A stretch of DNA of 64,000 nt from Paenibacillus marchantiophytorum. Its GTDB lineage: Bacteria; Bacillota; Bacilli; Paenibacillales; NBRC-103111. The stretch is taken from positions 124,001 to 188,000 of the forward strand of contig NZ_BMHE01000001.1 in assembly GCF_014640555.1 (NCBI RefSeq), read 5' to 3'. Positions within the stretch are counted from its first letter, which is position 1. The number at the start of each line of letters is the position of its first letter. Both the position numbers and the translations under genes were made by a program. Under the pieces are notes generated by a model. The model saw only the letters and a program-made list of their open reading frames with translations. It did no database searches and was not told the origin of the DNA. Below, piece by piece: positions 1 to 8,596 of the stretch.

Positions 1-881
1 TGTTCTCCATGTTTATGATGACGATGATTTTCATGATGATCCCCCGTGCTTCGGCCTCAGCAGTGCGAATCAATGAAGTTCTAGCTCTCGAATCGAACAT
101 ACATAATAGTCATGAAGCGAAAGAATTAAACACGAACCAAGCTGCCATTGAATTTCAGCACGTAACCTTCAGTTACCCTGGTGCTGAGCAGGCCGCCATC
201 CACGACATTTCTTTTCGCGCAGAGTCCGGTGAAGTCACTGCGATCATTGGAGGCACAGGATCCGGCAAAACGACGCTCATCAACCTGCTGCTGCGCTTCT
301 ATGATGTAGATTCCGGCAATATCGCTGTGGCTGGCAGTTCTTTGCCTAAACTAAAAATCGAAAATTTAAGACAGCAGATCGGCTATGTTCCGCAAAAAGC
401 GGCGCTTTTCTCAGGCACGATTGCCGATAACATTCGTTTCGGGCGTGAAAACGCAACAGACGAAGAAATTCATCAGGCCGCAACTACCGCGCAAGCGGCA
501 GATTTTATCGCGGAAATGAAAGATGGTTTCCAAGCGGTGCTTGCCCAAGGCGGAACGAACTTGTCAGGCGGTCAGAAGCAGCGTCTCGCGATTGCCCGCG
601 CGCTGGCCCGCAAGCCGCACATCTATGTGTTCGATGACAGCTTCTCTGCGCTTGATTTCAAAACGGACGCCAAGCTCCGTGCTGCGCTCAAAACCGAAAC
701 TGCGGAAGCGACGAAGATTATCGTCGCTCAACGGGTGAGTACGATCATGGATGCGAACCGCATCATCGTCCTGGATGAAGGCAGAATTGCCGGCATCGGA
801 ACGCATGCTGAATTGATGAAAACCTGTGCAATTTATCAAGAAATTGTCGCTTCACAGCTGTCAGAGGAGGAAATCGCATGA
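1..881 (+). CDS. ABC exporter subunit 1, C-terminal part (5' truncated by window edge)
   Basis: The reading frame is open through base 3, so the gene starts outside the window. What remains is the end of a transmembrane domain and a complete nucleotide-binding domain. Walker A (GGTGSGKTT) lies near bases 249-275, the Q-loop near 390, and a canonical LSGGQ signature near 561-575. Walker B reads VFDDS near 630-645, with Asp where the catalytic Glu normally sits. That is the usual mark of the degenerate site in heterodimeric exporters (the BmrCD, YfiBC and TM287/288 type). It overlaps the next gene by ATGA, so the two are translationally coupled and probably form one export complex. The substrate cannot be told from sequence; multidrug or lipid export is typical of the family. 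Confidence 0.9.
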   Translation, partial: FSMFMMTMIFMMIPRASASAVRINEVLALESNIHNSHEAKELNTNQAAIEFQHVTFSYPGAEQAAIHDISFRAESGEVTAIIGGTGSGKTTLINLLLRFYDVDSGNIAVAGSSLPKLKIENLRQQIGYVPQKAALFSGTIADNIRFGRENATDEEIHQAATTAQAADFIAEMKDGFQAVLAQGGTNLSGGQKQRLAIARALARKPHIYVFDDSFSALDFKTDAKLRAALKTETAEATKIIVAQRVSTIMDANRIIVLDEGRIAGIGTHAELMKTCAIYQEIVASQLSEEEIA

Positions 882-2761
882 GTGATAAACCAAAAGATCA
901 ACCCTCTTCCCCTCCGGCAGCCAATCCTGCTCATTTCGGTCGTGGCGGGATGGGTGCGATGGGCCGGCCTGTGCAGAAGGCCAAAGATTTCAAAGGAACA
1001 CTACGGCGGCTTGCCAGCTTTATGAAGCCCTTTCGGCTGCCGATTGGCCTAGTAGTTATCGCTTCCGTGCTCAGCACGATGTTCAGCATTATTAGTCCTA
1101 AACTGATGGGCAACGCAACAACTACGCTCTATGAAGGCTCCATGGCCAAGTTAAAAGGGGTCGCCGGAGCTCATATCGACTTCGATGCGATCCTTCGCAT
1201 CGTGCTCATTCTCGCAGCGCTCTATGTGTTAAGCGCAGTTCTCACCTATATTCAGCAGTGGATTATGGTCGGCGTGACCCAGAAAATTGTCTTTAATCTG
1301 CGTGAAGCGATCAGCGACAAGCTGTCTCGGGTACCGCTCTCCTTCTTTGACGCACACAGCCACGGGGACACGATGAGTCGTGCCACCAATGATGTGGATA
1401 CCATCAGTTCAACGATGCAGCAAAGCTTAACGCAATTGATTACGTCAATCGTAACTTTGCTTGGGATCATCATTATGATGTTAACCATAAGCCCCCTGCT
1501 GACGTTAGCTACAATTATTACGTTGCCTTTGAGCATTATGGGAACGAAGATGATCGCCTCTCGCTCACAAAAGTATTTCAAAGGGCAGCAACAAACGCTA
1601 GGCCAACTCAACGGTCATGTAGAAGAAATGTACACCGGACATACCATTGTCAAAGCTTTTGGCCGTGAGAAGAAATCGGTGGAACAATTCAATGAAATCA
1701 ACGACCGCCTGTATCATTCGGGCTGGAAAGCGCAGTTCATCTCCGGGATGATTTTTCCCTTGATGTCATTTATCGGAAATATCGGCTATGTGCTGGTCAG
1801 TGTAATCGGTGGCATCATGGTGACCAATGGCGCCATTAAAATCGGTGATATCTTAGCTTTCATCCAGTATTCCGGCCAATTCGGGATGCCGATTACCCAA
1901 GTCGCCAATATTGCCAATGTGATTCAATCTACGATTGCCGCGGCAGAACGTATTTTCGAATTATTGGATGAGCCTGAGGAAGTTGCAGAAAACAATCATG
2001 TCCAAACGGTTTCAAATGTTCGCGGACATGTCCAGTTCGACCAGGTTGCCTTTTCTTACAAAGCGGATACACCGCTCATCGAAAATATGAATATCAACGT
2101 TGAGCCTGGTCAAACTGTCGCGATTGTCGGACCAACCGGAGCAGGCAAGACGACCATCGTCAATCTGCTTATGCGCTTCTATGAATTGAATAGTGGCACT
2201 ATTTCCATTGACGGGATCAATTCACGTGAGATGTCTCGCAGCCATTTACGCGGACTTTTCGGCATGGTACTCCAGGACACCTGGTTATTCAACGGTACGA
2301 TACGTGAAAATATTGCATACGGGCGCGATGGCGCGACCGAAGAGGACATTGTTCAAGCAGCTCGCGCCGCTTATGCTGATCATTTCATCCGTACCTTGCC
2401 GGACGGCTACAGCACGATCCTTAATGAGGAAGCGTCCAATCTATCGCATGGTCAAAAACAATTGCTCACCATCGCCCGCGCGATTCTCGCCGATCCAACC
2501 ATTCTGATTCTCGACGAAGCGACCAGCAGCGTGGATACCAGAACGGAAGTGTCCATCCAAAGAGCGATGAACAATCTTATGGCCAATCGCACCAGTTTCG
2601 TAATTGCTCACCGCCTCTCCACCATCCGCGATGCCGATATCATCCTTGTAATGAATCAAGGGACCGTCATCGAACAAGGAACACACGAAGAGTTGTTGGA
2701 GCAACAAGGCTTCTATGCCGACCTCTATAAAAGCCAATTCGCACAAAAAGCTATTTCTTAA
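878..2761 (+). CDS. ABC exporter subunit 2 (fused permease and ATPase)
   Basis: This 627-residue half-transporter has a Gly/Pro-rich cytosolic N-terminus (1-50), a six-helix exporter membrane domain (about 55-345) and an ATPase domain (about 385-620). Walker A is at 418-425 (GPTGAGKT) and Walker B ends in the canonical catalytic Glu (E547, LDEATSSVD). The signature motif is LSHGQ (522-526) rather than LSGGQ. Together with the Asp-for-Glu change in the upstream partner, this predicts one dead and one working ATP site, as in BmrC/BmrD. The start overlaps the upstream stop by 4 bp. A hairpin terminator follows 10 bp after the stop, so this is the last gene of its operon. Confidence 0.93.
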   Translation: MSDKPKDQPSSPPAANPAHFGRGGMGAMGRPVQKAKDFKGTLRRLASFMKPFRLPIGLVVIASVLSTMFSIISPKLMGNATTTLYEGSMAKLKGVAGAHIDFDAILRIVLILAALYVLSAVLTYIQQWIMVGVTQKIVFNLREAISDKLSRVPLSFFDAHSHGDTMSRATNDVDTISSTMQQSLTQLITSIVTLLGIIIMMLTISPLLTLATIITLPLSIMGTKMIASRSQKYFKGQQQTLGQLNGHVEEMYTGHTIVKAFGREKKSVEQFNEINDRLYHSGWKAQFISGMIFPLMSFIGNIGYVLVSVIGGIMVTNGAIKIGDILAFIQYSGQFGMPITQVANIANVIQSTIAAAERIFELLDEPEEVAENNHVQTVSNVRGHVQFDQVAFSYKADTPLIENMNINVEPGQTVAIVGPTGAGKTTIVNLLMRFYELNSGTISIDGINSREMSRSHLRGLFGMVLQDTWLFNGTIRENIAYGRDGATEEDIVQAARAAYADHFIRTLPDGYSTILNEEASNLSHGQKQLLTIARAILADPTILILDEATSSVDTRTEVSIQRAMNNLMANRTSFVIAHRLSTIRDADIILVMNQGTVIEQGTHEELLEQQGFYADLYKSQFAQKAIS

Positions 2762-2766
2762 GAAAA

Positions 2767-2797
2767 GGGCTGTCAGGGTTATCCTGACGGTCCTTTT
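2767..2797 (+). terminator. intrinsic terminator after the exporter operon
   Basis: A stem GTCAGG/CCTGAC with a 5-nt loop (2772-2788) is followed by TCCTTTTTTAT. It lies 10 bp after the exporter stop codon. Confidence 0.8.
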
Positions 2798-3012
2798 TTA
2801 TTAGATTAGTGATGGACTTGCACACTAGAATTTATATGTTTTGGGGGTGGGCGTAGTTTGCTGAGAATGTGGTGCAGTGTTGTTGAGTGGCTCCCTCTCC
2901 AAATTTGCTCGGTAGGTTCCCAACTGTGATAGTGTGGTTCGCGATACGCTGAGAATAGGGTAGCTGAAGGGTTGCCTGTTTGTTCCTTATCTTAGGATAG
3001 ATGCAGTACCTA
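2798..3012. other. non-coding stretch before the repeat array
   Basis: About 215 bp between the exporter terminator and the first recognisable repeat unit. I see no ribosome-site-plus-ORF combination, clear promoter or RNA gene. The only open frames are short and lack ribosome sites. Confidence 0.5.
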
Positions 3013-3866
3013 GCCAACGGCTAGGCTTTAGCGCCTTACGTCGCTGTAACGCTGTTTTTCAGCGTTATCAACGCGAGGTTGCCTCTCTCTCTGGCGCGAT
3101 CTCCTGCTATTAAGACTGTTTTTCAGTCTTAACGCTAGGCTTTGGCGCCACTCCGCTGCTGTAACGCTGTTTTTCAGCGTTATCAATGCAGGTTTGCCTC
3201 TCTCTGGAGCAATTTCCTGATGTTAAGACTGTTTTTCAGTCTTAACGCTAAGCTTTGGCGCCACTCCGCTGCTGTAACGCTGTTTTTCAGCGTTATCAAC
3301 GTGGGTTTGCCTCTCTCTGGAGCAATTCCCTGCTGTTAAGACTGTTTTTCAGTCTTAACACTAGGCTTTGGCGTCCCTACGCTGCTGTAACGCTGTTTTT
3401 CAGCGTTATCTCTGTGGTTTGCCTCTCTCTGGCACAATTCCCTGCTGTTAAGACTGTTTTTCAGTCTTAACGCTAGGCTTTGGCGCCACTCCGCTGCTGT
3501 AACGCTGTTTTTCAGCGTTATCAATGCAGGTTTGCCTCTCTCTGGAGCAATTTCCTGCTGTTAAGACTGTTTTTCAGTCTTAACGCTAAGCTTTGGCGCC
3601 ACTCCGCTGCTGTAACGCTGTTTTTCAGCGTTATCAACGTGGGTTTGACTCTCTCTGGAGCAATTCCCTGCTGTTAAGACTGTTTTTCAGTCTTAACACT
3701 AGGCTTTGGCGTCCCTACGCTGCTGTAACGCTGTTTTTCAGCGTTATCAATGCAGGTTCGCCTCTCTCTGGAGCAATTTCCTGATGTTAAGACTGTTTTT
3801 CAGTCTTAACGCTAAGCTTTGGCGCCACTCCGCTGCTGTAACGCTGTTTTTCAGCGTTATCAATGC
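3013..3866. repeat. 113-bp tandem repeat array with alternating stem-loops
   Basis: About 7.5 units of 112-113 bp. Each holds two short palindromes. Palindrome A is TAACGCTG-TTTTT-CAGCGTTA; its 19-bp cores start at 3048, 3163, 3276, 3389, 3501, 3614, 3727 and 3840. Palindrome B is TTAAGACTG-TTTTT-CAGTCTTAA; its cores start at 3112, 3225, 3338, 3450, 3563, 3676 and 3789. A and B differ at three stem positions on each arm and remain fully paired. The A-to-B spacer (for example CAGG-T-TTGC ... GCAA-TTT-CCTG) can also pair. Units come in three sequence variants in the order a-b-c-a-b-c-b, so a 338-bp three-unit block (3163 to 3501) has itself been duplicated. Neither 113 nor 338 is a multiple of 3, and no frame is preserved, which argues against protein coding. 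Confidence 0.92.
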
Positions 3867-4255
3867 GCTCTTACCGTCGTTCTTATCATGCTCCTTGAGG
3901 CTTGCTCCTGTCTTACTCTTGTCTTGCTCTTATCATGCTCTTGTCATGCTCTTGTCTTACTCCTGTCTTGCTCTTGTCTTGCTCTTGTCTTACTCTTGTA
4001 TTGCTCTCGTCATGCTCCTGTCTTACTCTTTTCTTGCTCTTGTCATGCTCTTGTCTTGCTCTCGTCATGCTCTTGTCTTACTCCTGTCTTGCTCTTATCA
4101 TGCTCTCGCAACGCTCTTGGCACACTCTTGTCTTTCTATTGGCACGCTCTTGTCATGCTCTTATCATGCTCTCGTCGTACTCTCGCAGCGCACTTGCCCA
4201 GCACATGCGCACTCTTACCGAGCATTCACCACTCTCGAGCGCACTCGCTCAATGC
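3867..4255. repeat. 11-bp tandem repeat array (consensus GCTCTTGTCWT)
   Basis: From 3904 to 4189 there are 26 consecutive units of exactly 11 bp with no phase slip, such as GCTCTTGTCTT, GCTCTTGTCAT, ACTCCTGTCTT and GCTCTCGTCAT. Units decay on both sides (3867-3903 and 4190-4255). Because 11 is not a multiple of 3, all three forward frames read the same repeating Leu/Ser/Cys/Ala-rich peptide, which creates long overlapping open frames that are almost certainly not genes. The array begins right where the 113-bp array ends and stops about 50 bp before the dapH promoter. Confidence 0.92.
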
Positions 4256-4304
4256 GCTAATTCGACGCTTCGCGCAATCTTTTTCAGCTTTTCTATGAAA
4301 CGCA

Positions 4305-4332
4305 TTGGCTCAAACGCGCCCTATCTGATAAT
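4305..4332 (+). promoter_or_regulatory. probable SigA promoter of dapH-dapL
   Basis: TTGGCT (4305-4310), a 16-bp spacer and GATAAT (4327-4332), 37 bp upstream of the dapH start. I see no lysine riboswitch in the short leader. Confidence 0.5.
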
Positions 4333-4369
4333 ATAGGAGAGTCAATCTAAATTTTAAGGAGATGTCACC

Positions 4370-5080
4370 ATGAGCGAAATGAATACGCTAGAAATTATCC
4401 AATTTATTAAAGAAAGCAAGAAAAAAACTCCGGTGAAAGTATATGTAAAAGGAAACCTTGAAGGCATTAGCTTCGGAGAAAGCAGCCAATCCTTCCTTTC
4501 CGGCAACAGTGGTGTGGTTTTCGGTGAATGGAGCGAAATTCAGCCGATCCTGGAAGCTAACAAAGCGCAAATCGAGGATTTCGTTGTAGAATCAGATCGT
4601 CGCAACTCCGCTATCCCAATGTTGGATCTCAAGCACATCAATGCACGTATTGAGCCAGGTGCGGTTATTCGCGATAAAGTACATATCGGAGACAACGCGA
4701 TCATCATGATGGGCGCGCTTATTAATATCGGTGCATCCGTAGGCGACGGCACGATGATCGACATGAACGCTGTTCTTGGCGGCAGAGCGCAAGTCGGCAA
4801 AATGTGTCACATTGGCGCAGGCGCAGTCGTTGCAGGTGTTATTGAACCTCCATCCGCACAACCTTGTGTGATTGAAGATGATGTGCTTGTTGGTGCAAAT
4901 GCCGTTATTTTGGAAGGTGTACGCATTGGTAAAGGCTCTGTTGTTGCTGCGGGCGCTGTCGTTACGCAAGACGTAGAAGAGTACACCGTTGTTGCCGGAG
5001 CACCAGCACGCGTCATCAAGAAAGTAGATGACAAAACGAAATCCAAAACCGAGATTTTACAAGATCTGCGCACCCTGTAA
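4370..5080 (+). CDS. dapH: tetrahydrodipicolinate N-acetyltransferase
   Basis: This enzyme acetylates 2,3,4,5-tetrahydrodipicolinate, the first step of the acetylase branch to meso-DAP and lysine. The 236-residue length matches B. subtilis DapH. Residues from about 90 onward form hexapeptide repeats of the left-handed beta-helix type (I-G-D/N patterns around 95-205), which bind acetyl-CoA. The start is supported by AAGGAGATG 8-10 bases upstream. The deacetylase gene of the same branch follows within 25 bp. The missing middle enzyme, PatA, is encoded convergently just downstream. Assignment is firm from sequence and context. Confidence 0.95.
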   Translation: MSEMNTLEIIQFIKESKKKTPVKVYVKGNLEGISFGESSQSFLSGNSGVVFGEWSEIQPILEANKAQIEDFVVESDRRNSAIPMLDLKHINARIEPGAVIRDKVHIGDNAIIMMGALINIGASVGDGTMIDMNAVLGGRAQVGKMCHIGAGAVVAGVIEPPSAQPCVIEDDVLVGANAVILEGVRIGKGSVVAAGAVVTQDVEEYTVVAGAPARVIKKVDDKTKSKTEILQDLRTL

Positions 5081-5101
5081 GTGATTCTGGAGGGATTCGC
5101 C

Positions 5102-6223
5102 ATGCTTAGCCCTTTCATCGAACTGCGCCGCCAGCTTCACCAAATTCCGGAGCCTGGCTTCCAGGAGTTCAAGACGCAGCAATTGCTGCTGGACGAGCTT
5201 GCCAAGCTGCCTCAAGAGCGCTTGACCATTCGGACTTGGCGGACAGGCATTCTAGTGTATATCAAGGGAACGAAGCCTACGAAGCGCTTTGGCTATCGCG
5301 CGGATATGGATGGACTGCCCATTAAGGAAGAGACTTCTCTTCCTTTTCCTTCTCAGCATCCTGGCTTTATGCACGCATGCGGTCATGATTTTCACATGTC
5401 GATTGGCATGGGGGTTGTCACCCATTTCGTGCAGCAGCCTATGCGAGATGATCTAGTTGTGCTGTTTCAACCTGCGGAAGAAGGTCCTGGAGGCGCTCTG
5501 CCTATGCTCGCAGCGGAGGAACTGCAGGTTTGGAAGCCTGATCAGATGATAGCCCTTCATATCGCGCCAGAATACCCCGTGGGCACCATTGCGACACGGC
5601 CGGAAATTTTGTTCGCGAATACGTCGGAGCTGTTCATTGATTTGTTAGGCAAAGGCGGACATGCTGCCTATCCGCACCAAGCCAATGATATGATTGTGGC
5701 TGCCACCCAAATGGTCGGACAACTGCACACGATCGTTTCCCGCAATGTGAATCCGCTCGATTCAGCCGTCATTACGATTGGCAAAATGGAAGCGGGAACG
5801 AAGCAGAATATCATCGCCGAAAAAGCTCGTCTCGAAGGTACGATTCGTACCCTATCCGCGGATTCGATGAACAAGATCAAAAAACGGATCGAAGCCGTAG
5901 CTGCAGGTGTTGAGAGTTCATTCGAGTGCCGTGTTTCGATCGATTACGGTTCCAACTATCGCCAAGTGTTCAATGATCCGCCACTGACAGTGGAATTCAT
6001 GGATTGGCTGCGCGAACGTGACAATGTGACGCTCGTGGAATGCACGGAAGCGATGACCGGCGAAGATTTCGGCTATTTCCTCGAGCAAATTCCCGGCTTC
6101 ATGTTCTGGTTAGGTGTTGATACCCCACATGGGCTGCATCACGCCAAGCTTGAGCCGGATGAACGCGCGATTGATGTGGCGATAACGACTATAACCGCTT
6201 ATCTGACCTATAAATCCAGCTAA
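5102..6223 (+). CDS. dapL: N-acetyldiaminopimelate deacetylase
   Basis: An M20-family amidohydrolase of 373 residues that releases acetate from N-acetyl-LL-DAP to give LL-DAP. It shows the family metal-site motif HACGHDFH at about residues 91-98 and the EEGPGG motif near 130. An upstream in-frame GTG at 5081 would add seven residues, but GGAGGG sits 7-12 bases before the ATG at 5102, so that ATG is chosen. It is the second gene of the dapH-dapL operon and matches the B. subtilis ykuQ-ykuR pair. A strong terminator follows directly. Confidence 0.93.
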   Translation: MLSPFIELRRQLHQIPEPGFQEFKTQQLLLDELAKLPQERLTIRTWRTGILVYIKGTKPTKRFGYRADMDGLPIKEETSLPFPSQHPGFMHACGHDFHMSIGMGVVTHFVQQPMRDDLVVLFQPAEEGPGGALPMLAAEELQVWKPDQMIALHIAPEYPVGTIATRPEILFANTSELFIDLLGKGGHAAYPHQANDMIVAATQMVGQLHTIVSRNVNPLDSAVITIGKMEAGTKQNIIAEKARLEGTIRTLSADSMNKIKKRIEAVAAGVESSFECRVSIDYGSNYRQVFNDPPLTVEFMDWLRERDNVTLVECTEAMTGEDFGYFLEQIPGFMFWLGVDTPHGLHHAKLEPDERAIDVAITTITAYLTYKSS

Positions 6224-6224
6224 A

Positions 6225-6256
6225 AAGAACCTAGCCTCTGGGCTAGGTTCTTTCTT
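6225..6256 (+). terminator. intrinsic terminator of dapH-dapL
   Basis: A perfect 10-bp stem GAACCTAGCC/GGCTAGGTTC with a 4-nt loop, followed by TTTCTT. It starts 3 bp after the dapL stop. Confidence 0.9.
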
Positions 6257-6330
6257 GTCGTGCTAGGGAGGAATAAGCATTCCATCTGCATGTCCTAAGC
6301 GAACGCTCGAGGCACAATGATTCACTCCAA

Positions 6331-6449
6331 AAAAACCTCCAACCCACGTAATAAAGTATACCTACAAGAATTTCCAACGGTTTAACCCTGGGGTTTTTCC
6401 AATGTCTATTCTAAGGGGTGCACTTCGTAATGTGGAATTGGAGGTTTTA
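6331..6449 (-). terminator. long-stem terminator or structured 3' end of patA
   Basis: On the minus strand the 5' arm ACCTCCAA-TT-CCAC (6436-6449) pairs with GTGG-G-TTGGAGGT (about 6336-6352), followed by a T run (6329-6335). The enclosed loop is about 80 nt and contains smaller possible hairpins. Its position just after patA fits a terminator, but the loop is unusually large. Confidence 0.5.
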
Positions 6450-6455
6450 TCTGTA

Positions 6456-7613
6456 TTATCTTAACTTGCCGATAAATCGTTCCAACCGATTCAGCGATTC
6501 TTCAAGCACTTCTTGGGAATAAGCGTAAGATATCCGAATAAAGCCTTCTCCGAAGGAGGTAAACGCGTCTCCCGGCACGACAGCCACATGCTCTTCCTGC
6601 AGCAGCTTCATCGTAAAATCCATGGAACTGAGTCCAAACTTTGCGATGGAAGGGAATAAGTAAAAAGCTCCATCCGGCTTTTCTAATTCAATGCCCATGG
6701 CTACCAGTCGATCATAGACATAATCTCTACGTGCTTCATAAGCGCTGCGCATCGGGAGTGCATCGTCCACGCCAACGGTCAAGGCTTCCAGTGCCGCATA
6801 CTGGCTCACGGAGCTAGCGCAGGTCACATTATACTGGTGAACCTTCGTCATATGCTCTGTGAGGTAGGCAGGCGCTAAGGTGAAGCCAATGCGCCAGCCT
6901 GTCATCGCATGTGATTTGGACAATCCATTGATCACAATTGTTTTCTCGCGCAGCTTGCCAAGTGTTGCAATGGAATAGTGCTGCTGCCCATAAACAAGCT
7001 CACTATAAATTTCATCCGATAAAATGAATAGCTCACGGTCTGCCAAAAGCTGCGCCAGATCTGCCAACTCTTTCTCTGATAGCACTTGCCCCGTCGGATT
7101 GGACGGGTAACAAAGAATGACACAACGCGTTTTGTCCGTTAAATAGGGTTCCAACAAATCGGCTGTTAATTTCAAACCGTTCTCGCGGGTATCCACATAG
7201 ACCGGAACTCCGCCAGCCAAGCGAATTAATGGTTCATAGCCTGGATAGATCGGAGCAGGAATAATGACTTCTGCACCCGGCGTCAGAATAGTCCTAAGCG
7301 TAATGTCCACCGCTTGACTTGCACCAGCAGTGACAATAATTTCATCAGCAGGACGATACGTTTGTCCATATTTCACATGAACGAAATTGGCCACAGCCTC
7401 TCGCAATTCCAGAAGGCCGGGATTCTGTGTGTAAACCGTTTTATTTTGATCCAAAGCCCGTTGACCCGCTTCAATGATGTGCCGCGGCGTCGGAAAATCC
7501 GGCTGTCCGATCGTTAAGGTCAAGGCACCCGGTATCGTGCTGACCAGATTAGAAATTTTGCGAATACCCGAAATTTGAATCTCTCTTACCAAAGGATTGA
7601 TTAAATGCTCCAT
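6456..7613 (-). CDS. patA: N-acetyl-LL-diaminopimelate aminotransferase
   Basis: A class I PLP-dependent aminotransferase of 385 residues, closely resembling B. subtilis PatA from its N-terminus (MEHLINP...EIQISGIRK) onward. PLP-site residues visible are SNPTG (171-175), D200 in LSDEIYSE, and the Schiff-base lysine K233 in INGLSKSH. In the acetylated lysine branch it transaminates N-acetyl-2-amino-6-ketopimelate between the DapH and DapL steps. The gene lies 32 bp after ylyB on the same strand and is probably last in an lspA-ylyB-patA operon. It converges on dapH-dapL. Confidence 0.92.
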   Translation of the reverse strand: MEHLINPLVREIQISGIRKISNLVSTIPGALTLTIGQPDFPTPRHIIEAGQRALDQNKTVYTQNPGLLELREAVANFVHVKYGQTYRPADEIIVTAGASQAVDITLRTILTPGAEVIIPAPIYPGYEPLIRLAGGVPVYVDTRENGLKLTADLLEPYLTDKTRCVILCYPSNPTGQVLSEKELADLAQLLADRELFILSDEIYSELVYGQQHYSIATLGKLREKTIVINGLSKSHAMTGWRIGFTLAPAYLTEHMTKVHQYNVTCASSVSQYAALEALTVGVDDALPMRSAYEARRDYVYDRLVAMGIELEKPDGAFYLFPSIAKFGLSSMDFTMKLLQEEHVAVVPGDAFTSFGEGFIRISYAYSQEVLEESLNRLERFIGKLR

Positions 7614-7645
7614 ATGATTTCACGCCTCTCCCGCTCAACTAACCG

Positions 7646-8596
7646 CTAGGTTGTTCGTATCGTTTGCAGCAGCTCATCCATGTCAGCCGGTATTGGCGCT
7701 TCGAATTGCAGCCACTCCCCAGAACGCGGGTGTTTAAAGCCCAGCACAGCGGCATGGAGCGCTTGTCCATTCATTAGCATCCCCTTGCTCTTCCCGTACA
7801 TAGGATCGCCAACCAGCGGATGTCCGATAAATTTCATATGAACACGAATTTGATGTGTTCTTCCTGTCTCCAACTTCAATTCCACTAAAGTGAAATCACC
7901 GAAACGCTCAATAACAACGAAATGCGTGACAGCTGTCTTGCTGTTTTTCTCAGTCACGGTAAACATTTTACGATCATGCGAATCACGGCCGATCGGAGCG
8001 TCGATCGTTCCTTGATCATGCTGCAAATGCCCGTGCACCAAAGCGATATATTTGCGATTCACGGTATGCGCCTTTAACTGCTCAGCCAGACTGGCGTGCG
8101 CTTTGTCATTTTTGGCGGACATGATGAGACCGGATGTATCTTTATCGATCCGATGGACGATACCAGGACGCAGTTCTCCGTTAATACCGGATAAATCCTT
8201 GCAATGATACATCAGAGCATTAACAAGCGTACCTGAGTAGTGCCCAGGTGCCGGATGCACAACCAGTCCACGCTGCTTATTGATCACAATAAGATCAGCA
8301 TCTTCATAGACAACATTCAGCGGAATGTCTTCTGCCGCCAGCTCAACACCTTGAGGTTCCGGAACTTGAAGCGAAATAACATCCTGCTCAGAAAGCTTAT
8401 AATTGGGTTTAATCGCTTTGCCGTTGACTTTAACGTGCCCGTCTTTAACCCATTGCTGGATCAAAGTGCGGGACACTTCTTCTTCCCAAGCTTCTGTAAT
8501 AAATTTATCAATACGTTCTTTGGCATACTCTTTTTCAACTGTCCATTCAACGATCTCATTCATTGCAGCCTCAGACGAGGTCTGATTTGTGTTCAT
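7646..8596 (-). CDS. ylyB: RluD-family rRNA pseudouridine synthase
   Basis: A 316-residue pseudouridine synthase with an N-terminal S4 RNA-binding domain (about 27-75) and a catalytic domain carrying HRIDKDTSG, whose first Asp (D151) is the expected nucleophile. Large-subunit rRNA is the likely target by family. The ATG at 8596 is preceded by AAAGGAG. A second ATG 33 bases later (8563) has no better ribosome site. The start overlaps the end of lspA by 26 bp, so translation is probably coupled, and the lspA-ylyB order is the same as in B. subtilis. Confidence 0.92.
   Translation of the reverse strand: MNTNQTSSEAAMNEIVEWTVEKEYAKERIDKFITEAWEEEVSRTLIQQWVKDGHVKVNGKAIKPNYKLSEQDVISLQVPEPQGVELAAEDIPLNVVYEDADLIVINKQRGLVVHPAPGHYSGTLVNALMYHCKDLSGINGELRPGIVHRIDKDTSGLIMSAKNDKAHASLAEQLKAHTVNRKYIALVHGHLQHDQGTIDAPIGRDSHDRKMFTVTEKNSKTAVTHFVVIERFGDFTLVELKLETGRTHQIRVHMKFIGHPLVGDPMYGKSKGMLMNGQALHAAVLGFKHPRSGEWLQFEAPIPADMDELLQTIRTT

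Noticed and set aside
564..839. Minus-strand frames opposite the exporter genes (and similar opposite-strand frames throughout)
   Set aside because: They are shadows of conserved genes on the other strand, with no ribosome sites or recognisable domains.
3013..4255. CRISPR array
   Set aside because: No constant repeat with unique spacers, the A/B palindromes alternate, spacers are themselves repeated, and no cas genes are present.
3142..4336. Long overlapping open frames on the plus strand within the repeat arrays (for example 3706-4260, 3819-4298, 3902-4336)
   Set aside because: They arise because 113-bp and 11-bp repeats avoid stops in several frames at once. No ribosome site, no preserved frame, and the peptides are low-complexity Leu/Ser/Cys repeats.
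4333..4369. Lysine riboswitch in front of dapH
   Set aside because: The leader between the predicted promoter and the start is too short for an L-box.
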